A model generated the notes under the pieces. The model was not told the origin of the DNA. It made no database searches and was given only the letters and a program-made list of their open reading frames with translations. 64,000 bases of DNA from Linnemannia hyalina (lineage: Eukaryota > Mortierellomycota > Mortierellomycetes > Mortierellales > Mortierellaceae): NCBI GenBank assembly GCA_019671135.1, contig JAHRHY010000001.1, positions 1,736,001 through 1,800,000 on the forward strand. Direction: 5' to 3'. Shown piece by piece: positions 13,401 to 24,101 of this stretch; position 1 is the first letter of the stretch, and each line of letters opens with the position of its first letter. Position numbers and translations under genes: made by a program.

Positions 13401-14808
13401 GCTCTGTTACTGTGGTTATTAGACATTTTTCCGCTGGACAAGATATACCATCTTTGGGACAAGATCTTGGTCGGCCCATCGTCATTACCGTTGTTTGTCG
13501 GTATTGCGATCTTGCAACAGTTTCGCCAGGAGTTACTTCGGTCCGAGTTCAACGAGGCGATCGGAATCTTTTCGGAATCCTTCCCGGAGATGGATATTGA
13601 AAAGTGTATCGAGACCGCATTGGCGATGTGTAGAGTCACCCCACCTTCGACCTGCTGGCTTTCATACGATCAAGAATCGAGAAAGATGAGGCGGCAGTTG
13701 TCATCTGGAGGCGAGGGTGGAGCAGGAGCTACAGTTGGAGCGGCGAATGGCGAGACGATGCCTTTTAGTCAAAATGGATCCCTCGTTCATGGAGAAGCCC
13801 CCAGTTCTACCAACGCTACCAGCAACAAGACAACAGATCAACAGCAGCCTCAACAAGAGTCCAGCAGGAGATCAAGGGATCTGGAGTTAGAGAAACGGCT
13901 TTCAGGAGGACTGGGTCTTGGACAAGGCCCTCATGGTGGTGTCAACTGGTGGGAGGAGCCGCTCTCGATCGAGACCATGAATGAAGAGCTGGCACCCCGA
14001 ATCCACCGCTCTGATTTCGTCCGCTTGCGACAGCAGGCCTTGGTCATTGATATTCGACCCGAGTCCGAGTAAGTGTCTCTTGTGTACGATGATGAGGGTT
14101 TCCTGTGCTGCAGGCGATATGATGGCAATGACGGAACAAGCTTATGTATTGACATTTTTTTGGCCTGTTCCGTAAACCCTGGGATGTCTCTAGGTTCCGT
14201 AATGGACATTACCCATTGTCGATTCATATGGTCGACGGTCAACTCGAGCTGTTGGTCCACATCTTGAAGAAGCTGAAGAAGAACTATCTCGTCGTGATTG
14301 CCGGTCGAGGCGAGTCTGGATCCGAGGTAAGAATAACGCGAGGTTTACGTCAATCCTGAAACATGTTAATAGCTTGTACCTTGTACATGTACAGTAACAT
14401 CTTTAGTACCCCCCTCCCCCACCTAACTTATTTTTTTTCATCATGAATCATCGTGCATAGTTTGCGTCATCTTTGGTCAGGGAGGGCTTTTCGAGAGTAG
14501 CGCTCTTGGTGGGAGGCATTGACGCCCTACGGAACGCAGAGTCATCACCATCATCGGCTGCTTCCTCAGCCGTTGCTTCTGGTGGTGCTGCACCTTTGTC
14601 GCCCTCATTGGCAGCCACTACTACTACTAGCGCCTCAAGCGCAACGATTCCTGCGATCTGTTCTTGTAGAGCGATCAGGCAGGTGATTTCGGTGCACAGC
14701 AAGGTCAAGGAAGAGGTTGTTGTTCATAAGTGCAAGACGCCCTTTGCTCCACGGTCGACTGTTCGACGACAGGCTATCGTCCGATCTACCGCTGCTTCGC
14801 AGAATTAG
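10404..14808 (+). CDS. TBCK: TBCK-like protein: pseudokinase, TBC (Rab-GAP) and rhodanese domains
   Basis: Ten exons: 10404-10565, 10714-10768, 10858-10951, 11057-11318, 11429-12764, 12854-12970, 13062-13319, 13423-14068, 14194-14326, 14461-14808. All introns are GT-AG and frames are kept; 1136 aa. Domain order matches animal TBCK. First comes a kinase-like domain with [15 protein letters not shown] (catalytic Asp of HRD replaced) and no DFG, so a pseudokinase. A TBC domain follows, with [15 protein letters not shown], a Cys-His step before [10 protein letters not shown], and [18 protein letters not shown]. Last is a rhodanese-like domain ([17 protein letters not shown]) whose catalytic Cys position reads VIAGRG, so it is probably inactive. 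In animals TBCK is linked to TORC1 signalling and the FERRY mRNA-transport complex on endosomes; that role here is inference. An in-frame stop at 10320 and no intervening ATG support the start. Confidence 0.9.
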
Positions 14809-15038
14809 AAGCTGGTTTGCCCCACTCGTGAATAAAAACAAGTATATGAATAGATTCTTTTATTTGCGATAGTGTGTAATGTACAAGTTGATGGGGGAGG
14901 GGGAATAGAGGGTAATGTCGTTGTGGGGGGGGTGATAAATATGCCTATCTTGTCTTATCTACATGGATGTTGAAAGAAATGCTGGTGGAAAAAATGACAA
15001 GAAACGATAAAGGAGGTGTAAGATAGTATAACCATGTT

Positions 15039-15304
15039 TTACATGGTAGTGGTGGGACCGGCAGGGCCGATCGGGGAGGAGACGGGGACGGTCTGAATCT
15101 GAGCAAGCTCCTTCTGGGCGACAAATCTGGACCGGAGCTCTTCCCACAACAAGTTGCGCTCAACAGTAACACCACCCAACACTGAGGCGTTTTCTTGTGC
15201 GCGGCTAAAAAGGTTGTCAGTGAAATGAGAAGTGAGGGGGTGTGAGAGTGGGTTCTTGTGGGATTCAAAGAGTTCCTGAATACACCGAAAGCATAGCAAA
15301 AAGG

Positions 15305-15355
<51 letters not shown>

Positions 15356-18069
15356 CTTACCGAATCAAGTACGGGATGACGTGGTGGATGGGTCCGTAGG
15401 GGACATACTTGAAGATGCCGTAGCCGTGCTGGCCAAGGGTGTACGAGATCTGATCGCACATGCCCATGAGCTGACCAAACATGACCAGTCCAGACTGCGG
15501 TTCCAAGTCGAGTTCTTGCATACGCTCACAGGTACGGATGACAGAGTCCTTGTTATGCGAGGCGACAAAAAGAGCCACGGGCGAGGTCTTCAACGACAAC
15601 GAGGATGCATCCTCATCGGAACCTGAGGCCTTGTTCTCGATCAACTTTTGCTTCTGGTGGGTCATGGCGCCTAACATAAAGTCGACTCCAGCGTTGTAGG
15701 AGGTATGGGTAGCCTCGATTCCATCACAGATAGGATCGTTCAATCCAAACTCCTGAGCCCTCCTGCGCTCGCTGACCATGTAAGCGCCACGGACCAACTT
15801 GGCAGCCAAAACGTATCCGTTACGCTGGGCACGGACATAATCCTGCTGAAGACGGCCCAGGGCGTCCTTGAGGTACATCTGGTAGGTGTTGAAGATGAGG
15901 GGTCCCTCGACCTGGTGCTTGTTGTAGTTCTCCATGAGGTGAATAGCGACGCTGTCGATGGCGAGCTGGAAGTAGGACTGTTCAGCGTCGATCATGAGAC
16001 GGGTCTGGGTCTTGGATGCCTGGTCGCAAAGTTTCTCCATGCGGACGAGGACACGCTTGTAATCATCCAGATCCTCCTTCTCCAAACCGGGAACCTCGAC
16101 AGCACCTTCGGTGGCGCCCAAGAACAAGGCGCGGGTCTCATCCCTGTTCAAAGAGATGGTCGAAGCGAAGTCCACCCAGCCAACCTGTCCGTCCTGGTCC
16201 CTGTCAGCCTCCTCGAAGAGCTGGTCAACAACAGCATCCAGCGACTGATCCTTGTTCAAAGTAGGGCTGGGCAGCATCTCGATCAACTGTCTAAACTCCT
16301 CCTTGGTAACCTTGCCATCCTTATCCTGATCCATATGCTTGAACTGACACTCAAGAGCATTCAAAGTCGACGAGACCTTCTGCAACAGAAGTGGGGAACT
16401 CATGGCAGTGATCTTGATGGCCGCAAAGGACTTGGACATCTTGGAGGCGGTATCGATACAGTTGCTGATCTGGTCCGCAATATGGTCGGCGCTCTTGTTG
16501 AACTGGGAGCGGATCTCTGCGGGTGTTTGGTTCTTCAGGTCCAGCCCGTCCAGGTCGGCCTCGATCGAGAGATCCAGAATAGAGTTGATGCCTGCGCTGC
16601 GAAGGGCGGTCATAGTTCCGATGCAATCCTCTGCCGACTCTCCTCTATTATCATGTGTAGAAAAGGTGGAATAACATATGGTTCAGCATGTGTGTATGTG
16701 TATATGTTTCCTATCTAACCATCTGATTGTGTGTATGACCTGTCATCCGCCTTGTCTCCCCTCGCTCTTGAGCCCAGGTGGGTTGTGCACAGCCTTATTT
16801 TTTGTTAGAATGAAAACGAAGCAGTGTTTTCAATCCAAGTAGCAGTATGAATAATCCCTGCATCATTTAGTGTATGCATGTCTGTCAATAATCCCTATGG
16901 ATGTGTGTGAGTGAGCCCTCGAGACTAAAACTCCAGGCAGGGTCGTGTGTGTCAGTACTCAGTAGTAGTAAACCCTGAGTATGGTTTGCTTCCCCACGCA
17001 CTAAGCACCCCTGTTGTTGTGTGCTGTTGTGCATGGCATCGTCGGGTGTTGAAAATGAGGGGCTGTTTGGCTGTTTAGCGTCAAACCCAAAAAGACAGTT
17101 GGAAATGGTGCCTATATTTGGTGCTAGTCGCCGTTCGTTGGAGTCGGGTCGCGAGAGGGTGGCGGCTGATTCATTCCCGTGTGGTGAACATTCCAATGGA
17201 AACGAGGGGGAGTCATTCAACCTCAGTGCCGTCCAAGAATAAAAAACAAACAAAACGGCCTTTTCTCCTTTCCTTCTCGTTGACTCCCACCGGTCCGTAT
17301 ATGGTTGTGTGTAAGAATATATGGTGTATGGAGCATAGTAATGTTACACCTCATGATATTGTCCCTCTCGTTCTATTTTTTCACTCTCTCCTTCATTTCT
17401 TCCGCCCTGCCAATTCATCCCTCGTTCTACTCTCCCTTCCTTTCCTCTTGCCAATTTGACATATCATCATGACGCCAACAGCAGAAAAAGAAAGACTTAC
17501 CCACAGAACTGGGCAAAGAAGGTCTTGCGGACGAACCAGTAGACGGGAGGTGTAAGATGAACCATCTCGGCCAGCGAGATCAAATGAGGGGCCAGGTCAA
17601 CCAAAAGGCTAAACGTGCACATCTTGTACACCAACATCGACAACATCAACTCTGGGGTCGACTTCTTCTCAACGCCAATACGGCTATGCTCGTCCTTGAG
17701 GCCGTCAACAACGTTGTTACCATTGGGGGATGTTCCGGCGGCAGCGGCGTCGCGGATGGCAGCCTCCATTTGAGGGGACTTTGCGATCTGGTTCAGGAGG
17801 GTGGCAGAGGTAGCCAAGGCGATAGTGCCTCCGATGGCAACCTTTTTCCAGAGGGGGGTTTTGGAGACAGGAATGGCTGCGGCGATGACTTTGGGAGGAG
17901 GAGAGGAGTGGAAGGGGGAAGTTGAATGGTGGCGGCGAGTAAGGTTGGACGGCCTAGCGTGGGAGAGTAAACTGGGCTTGGCCGAGAAAGGGGGGCTGCA
18001 ACGCATGGGCGAGACGAACCGCAAGGGGGACTGGCGGGCCAAGGTGGACGCAAGGACGCGGGAAGTCAT
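15039..18069 (-). CDS. PUT1: Proline dehydrogenase, mitochondrial, with EF-hand pair
   Basis: Three exons: 18069-17501, 16644-15361 and 15204-15039, with introns of 856 and 156 nt; 672 aa. The first ~60 residues are rich in Arg/Ser and lack acids, as in a mitochondrial targeting peptide. The joins give FCGGESAEDC and YLIRRAQENASVLGG, the latter the usual C-terminal FAD/substrate-binding block. RLMIDAEQSYFQ and LVRGAYMVSERRRA are further family motifs. The enzyme oxidises proline to pyrroline-5-carboxylate and passes electrons to the respiratory chain. Inside the barrel sits an insert with two good EF-hand loops (DQDKDGKVTKEE and DRDQDGQVGWVD), which suggests Ca2+ sensing. The symbol follows the yeast orthologue. 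Confidence 0.92.
15309..15350. repeat. (GA)n microsatellite inside PRODH intron 2
   Basis: About 20 uninterrupted GA units. In gene orientation this is a TC tract immediately after the donor of the last intron, away from the acceptor. Confidence 0.9.
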
Positions 18070-21000
18070 TGCGCTTATGTGTTCTTGTAGTAGGAGAAGT
18101 TCTTGAAAGAGGGAGGGAGGATTGAAGTGTGGTTGAGAGAGGGAGAAAGGCGAAGAAAGGGGATGGGGAGGGTTGCTGGTGCTTGTAGGTGGAGGTGGGA
18201 GTGTGAGTGAAAAAAGAGGTTTTGTTGAGTAGGAAGAAGAGAAAATCTGGCCGAGGGCAATGGTGGGGAAGGCGGCTTAAATAGGGGGAAAAAATCTTTT
18301 TTGGACCAATGGCATTACCGCCCTTGCGGGGTGTCCTGAAAGAGGAAAGAAACGAGATTATCAGGTTATGTATGAAGGAGTACGGTGAGAAACAAGATGG
18401 CTACAAGATGTTTGTGAAGACTGTGAAGGAAAGCAATGGGCAATATTTAAACTTGTTTTGATTCGTTCGTTTGTGTTTGCCCTTCCGTCCTGGCAGTGGC
18501 ATCCTTACAAGACATGGACAAAGATATTTTCTTTGGGGAACAAGGGGCGAAGAAGAAGGCGCAGAGAGAATAAAAAAGAGAAACGATGCTTAAGGCGTCG
18601 AAATCTTGTTTATGTTTATTGTTTTTTGTGGGGAAGAAAGGGCGAGCGAGCCAGAACAAAAAAAAAATACCAAGCAAGTGCATTCCCTCCTTTGCCGCAT
18701 GACCCTGGCGCTTGACCCTGACAGAAAACAAAAAGTGCGCGAGTAAGAGAAGATCAGAGAAACGCGGAGAGCTAAAATAAAAAAGCGAACCCTTCTTCGT
18801 TATTCCTCCTGATCGAGGAACAACAACAGGCATACGCCCAAAAAATGGCTAGTGACAGGATGATAACGATGATTTAAGAACTGACAGAAGAACCCTGTCA
18901 GGAATGATCTTCTGTGTCCTTCATCTTTCGTGTTTGTCTTCTCGCCTGTTTGTGTGTGCCATTGAAATCTGGCGGGTTTTTTGGGAACACGGGAGGCGAC
19001 AACAAATCAAACATTAAAAGAGGGGAGCATGAAACGCGCCACACTGTGCATTCAGTGCGACCATGACCATGCTATCGATGTCAACATCCGCAACCTTGTT
19101 GCCTTCCCTCTTCGCGACATGTGTTCAGTTGAGCAAAATCGAAGCTTCCCACTGGGCAAAAATGAACACTGCCCATTGGGTTTTCAGGGGGACATCGCAG
19201 CAAGCAAGGCATGAATGAGGGATTGAGTGTCGAATTACACCATGGCTGAAAAAGATGGGTCGTGAGAAAACTAAACAAAATAAAAAAAAAAAAGAGAAAA
19301 AAGAGAGAGAGAGCCTGCCGTCTCGCCTCCTGCCCTTTCATTTTTCCATTCTTCCACTCTTTCAACCTCTCCTGAATCCCCTCCCTAGTCCCTACATTTC
19401 AATTTGAAGCCCTGCTTCTCGGATCAACCCAGTTTTGACTTGACCCACCGTCGAGTCATATATTTTCTGGCTATTATTTTTGTACTCCCGATCACAGTAC
19501 CGGCAACAAGAGCCAACCAGCCAGCCAGTGAGCCAGTGACCTGGAAGCCAAGCCAGCCTTTGCACGGGATTTGTTTGTTCTGCGGGTGGATCCCATAAAC
19601 GGCCAAATGGTTCGAGTCGGGGTTCACATTTTGGCGACAAAAAGAAAAAAAAGGGAGAGACATGAATACTGCACAAGAAACGGCATTAACAAGCAAAAGG
19701 GCGTGCCTGAAAACTATCAATTGCTCGGCCGCCGCCCGACTGGGTGTCTCATCCCTTTCTATTCTGATCTCCGTCGCCTTTCCTCGCTTTTAATTGACCC
19801 ATTACTCTCCGAAGATCGACCTCTGGATGGACTACCTGAAAACCCGGAAAGCAGCCAACTATGAATGGCAATGGCCTTGTTGAAAAAGAGGAGAACCGTT
19901 TGTGTTTGCAAGTTTGTTGTTACAGTCAAACCTGTGTTTGCATCCTCCCAAAATGCATAACCTCTCAATTTTTTTTTCGGACCCAACCTTCAGAGTTGCA
20001 GGCGAATCTTCGTGATCTCCACTGTCAAATCGGACAACCTCTCCAAATGCATAGCAATATCGTCGGCCTGGGGTCATGCATTTAGACACATCTGTTTGCT
20101 TACTTTTGAGCAAAACGTGTTTAGCTTGTAATCCAATCCACTACCACAAAAATGCCCCAGATAAAAAAAAAACCATCAGATCAAAACAAACACGCCTTAC
20201 AGGCATACAAAAGAACAGCCAACCAACCAACCACACCCTTCTCATTTCTCAGGCAGGAGGACACGGTGAGGAAAAAAATACAACAACCACAACTACAACA
20301 ACAACAAATAAACAAACGAACGTGAGCAACTTACTTGATATTCGTTTCTAAATCCGGAGCAGTTTTCTTTTCGTCCATGGACCAACTAAACGAGGGCAAG
20401 AGCCGTGCATCTTTTTTTTTTTTTGTCTTTCATCTATTTATTTCTCCTCTTTCCGATGAGATTTGATTGTGGAACGACTCAGAACTCAACTCAACTCAAC
20501 TCAGAAAAAAATCACGACAAAAACCCTCTTAGTCAGAACACCCTGACCCTCTTGTACATCCTCACAAATAAATAAACATGGTTGCCCACGGAAAAGTAGG
20601 AAGCTCTTTCACCTTGCCGAGCTTGTCGTCTTTAGTACCAGTGACCGACTCACCTTCGCCACTCGAATAAATCCCTCCAATGTTTCGAATATGAACACAA
20701 AGTGGGGGGTGGTGGGAGGTGGAGCATGTCTCTCACTGTGTTCCCCATTTCCACTTCCACGGATCACAAGGCAAGGCAGCTGTGCATGTTGGAGAAAGGG
20801 AGAAAGTTGGGGCGGAAGAACTCGAAAACATAGAGCGGAGTAAAGAAAGGTAGAGAGATAGAGCTTCTTTGGCTGGCTGCCTGCCCTGCGTGTCTACCTG
20901 TGCTGCATTTGCACCATGCCCTCCTTCCCCTTGACTCACGAAGTAGCCTATCCAATCCGGCCCTCACTCCCCACAACGGCGACAGGGGCAATAGGGAGGG

Positions 21001-21262
21001 ATCACTCTCCGCTTCAACCTTGTTAACTATTTAGATAAATGGCTGACAACCCAAGGTTAAAAGTAACCAAGAAACGTCTACCCTTCCTTCCCTCATCCCA
21101 GGCCAAAATCACAAAAAGCGCGACATGTCGACAAATGGCTAACTTTTCTTACCTAGACACTCTTCATAGGTTATATCGTGCTTGAACAAACAAGTGGGCA
21201 TCGGAGAGATAGATGAAATAGAAGGGAGAGAGACTTTTTATGAAGCAATCTATGTGCTATGG
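18070..21262. other. Intergenic region upstream of PRODH, no gene recognised
   Basis: This 3.2-kb region contains the PRODH promoter (right of 18069, with a pyrimidine-rich minus-strand leader at about 18070-18260) and the 3' flank of the kelch gene. Many A- or T-rich runs occur. An imperfect inverted repeat lies at about 19148-19186 (arms CCACTGGGCA / TGCCCATTGG). No conserved protein, tRNA or snRNA could be seen. Confidence 0.55.
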
Positions 21263-24101
21263 TTATCGACCTCCAAAGGGTCCCATCATTGTGTTACCAA
21301 CTCCACCTCCTCCCATGGACACTATACATATCAGCAAAGAGAGAAAAACATTAGCAAGTATACTCTCATAACATAACGCCAATTGACCAAAGCGAACACT
21401 GCATCATACAAAGACAACATAGACGAAAGCACTTACAGAAGCTGGTGTCCATGAGTTTTTGAATAACCTCCTTCTTGGCTGCCTCGTCCGGCTTCTTCTT
21501 GTCTCCCATATCAGATCCAGATCCGCTTTTACCACTCTTGACACTGCCCGTATCCGAATGGACTCCAGTGATGGGAGCTACGCCCATACTGGCAAAGGCT
21601 GGGATTCCTCTCTTTGTACTCGTACTGGAGCCAGACCGTGTGCTTGCGCCAGAGCTTGCCGCATTCGACGACTTGTTCTTGGATCCAGGGAAGGAGAAGA
21701 ACGATGACTTTGTGGTCGTTGGAGGCGTTGACGGCACTGCTGCCGCTGGAGGAGGAGGCGACACCGGTGGTGGTGTCAGAGGCTCCGTATTCCAGTGTTG
21801 AGGAGGCATCGTACCAATGACCGAACCTCGATTCCTGAGCATAGGGTGAGGCAAAGCCGTCGAGCCCTGCATCGAAAGGCGGCTGTAATCGGGTGAGGGG
21901 GGTCCAGTGGTTGAAGTGGGTGAAAGTGGTGGGGGTGGGTTGGGTTGGAACAGTCCGTGGATGTTGTGCTGTTGTGACATATATGGAATATGTCCGTTGA
22001 CGCTACTGCTGCTGTAAGGGCTGTAGTGGGATTGATCCTCGCCTCCTGTTCCTCCATTCGGGTGATAGGGCTCAGATGAGCTCCAGGCATTGTTGGCAGA
22101 GACACTCTGGCTAATCGCCTGTTGTTGCTGGAGTTTGAGTTGTTGTTGCTGTAGCATCTTCTTGGCCGCAATCATGACCTTAAGAGACCGGATTTGAAGT
22201 CCAATCTGCTGTGAAAGTGCTGCTGTTTCGTAAACCATGGCCGCCGTCGACATGTTGAGCATCTGGTGAAGCGCATGTGTCGCCAAGTCCCTGAGACGGT
22301 CCAGTCCATACATATCTGCGAGAAGCAGGAGCTGCGACAGGACTTGCGCGTGGTGCTGTTGTGCCGTGACCAAGTGATCCGTGTAAAGGTACTGCAGGAA
22401 CGCCAAAACAACAGTGTACGGCTCTGGGAGGGAGAGCGTCTTTTTGGTTGAAAGAGTTGGGTCGTGTTCGGTGTTATCGGTTTTGCATTGTGCTGCCTCC
22501 TTTTCCTCCTGTTCTCGCATCAGTGCTCCAAAATAGGGCCAGCGAGCCGAGAGGATGGCCGAGTTGACGGGGATCCTCTGCTCGTCCTGAGTTAAGATCT
22601 CAAAGTCGGCCATCGAAGGATCGTTCAGCAGGCTGAGACCGAGCTCCTGAGCTGTCTGGGTCATGGTGGTAGGAGGGTGTTGATAGATGCCAAAGGCCTC
22701 TAGATCGACGATCGAGACATGCTCAAAGTTGGTCTGACGGTTCTGGTAGTCATCCGCGAGACTACGTGACTTGTTACCAAAGACTAGGTAGGCGTTCGAG
22801 TTCTCCAACAACAGACCTCGGTTCCAAGATCCAGTGCTGAAGACAGTGCCCGTGTCAATGCGAGTCCAGGCCAAACTGGAGAGGTTCAGAGACCAAATGC
22901 TGAACGACTGGTGAGCGTTGGTGAGATAGGTTCCGGACAGGAGGAGATGCTGTCCAGCAATGGCTCCTGTGGGGAATCGCAGGCCAGGAGGAAGGACATT
23001 GCCCGTCATTGAGTGAGAGTGGTCCTGAGTGACAAAGCCAGGAGGAGTCAAGACCTGGAGCTCACGCTTGACATCGGTAAAGTTGAAGTTGGAGTAAATA
23101 TATACAGGGTTCTCCTCCTGCTGGACAGGGGGACCGGACGTCATCGACTGGGACAGTCGGTAGACAGATGTACGCTGGTCGTTTGTAGGAGGCGAGGCTG
23201 CCAAGCCTCCAGATCCGATCGACAAACGCGACATGTGGGAACCCTTTTTGGAGAGGGCAAGGTTGGATGAGCTGCGGCGGAGCGACGGAGTGTAGTGGAG
23301 GGAGGTGTTGGAGGGGGTCTTGCGCAGGTACGACGTTGGGAATCCATCCGAAGTGACCGACGTGGGCGAAAGGGTAGGCGACAGCGATTCAGCCTCGCTT
23401 CCGATGAGGGGCATGAACGAGCCCTTGCCACTGCCGCTGACGGCAATGGAACGATAAGAACCGCAGTGCTTCTCAAAGGGCATTGAGGCGACCCATTGGA
23501 GGCAGTCGAGGTCGAGGACACTCACTTCCTCGATGTACTGGTTGTTGATGTCCTGACCTCCAATAATGACCAACTTATTGCCGGAGACACTGCTGAGATG
23601 CGCATAACGGGGCTTTGGTGCGTGTGGTGAGGATGGGATACGGACTTGGCGCCACTGAAGAAGCTCGAGGTCCAAGACGTTGATATCGTCAAAAACGACG
23701 AGGTCCTGGGGCTGACCCTCTGCAGATCCTGAGGATGAAGGGCCCATACCACCAAAGATGACGATGGTGTTCTTGTAGGCATTGGCCGAGTGGAAATAGC
23801 GCTCGGTTGGAGGGGTACCCATCTCGTTCTCATCCTCTGCTCCGGGGTCACCAATGGCTCGTTTTGGGGTGACGTTGACGATCTCCGAGACGTTCTGCCA
23901 ATGAAAGTCACTGAGGTTGAGGACAAAAAGCGAGTTTGTCATTTGCCTGTTCTGGATGAGTCTGCCGCCAAAGAGGAAGAGTTTGTCGTCGACGATGGTC
24001 ATTGTTGCGCCGACCAAGGGCGGGGGGATGTCGCCGGTGGTGATACGCGAGGTTGTGGTCAAGTCCGAGATGGACTGGAGGCCGGGAGTCGGAGCTGGCA
24101 T
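21263..24101 (-). CDS. Kelch-repeat and BTB/POZ domain protein
   Basis: Two exons, 24101-21437 and 21321-21263, with a 115-nt GT-AG intron; 907 aa. The short last exon gives a Gly/Met-rich end (SMGGGGVGNTMMGPFGGR). The first ~480 residues form a kelch-like propeller with typical blades (KLFLFGGRLI, NTIVIFGGMG, NKLVIIGGQD, NAYLVFGNKS) interrupted by a Ser-rich loop. A BTB domain follows at about 490-610 (MADFEILTQDEQRIPVNSAI; ARWPYFGALM), then a BACK-like helical part. The C-terminal ~230 residues are Gln-, Pro- and Ser-rich. BTB-kelch proteins often serve as Cullin-3 adaptors, but this order (kelch before BTB) also fits fungal signalling or cell-polarity proteins, so the role is open. A CAG acceptor-like sequence abuts the ATG, so an upstream noncoding exon is possible. 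Confidence 0.88.

Noticed and set aside
15705..16718. Plus-strand frame of 337 codons
   Set aside because: It is antisense to proline dehydrogenase, which has clear family motifs on the minus strand.
19148..19186. Imperfect inverted repeat as a terminator or small RNA
   Set aside because: One short stem in an A/T-rich intergenic region with no flanking signal; chance is likely.
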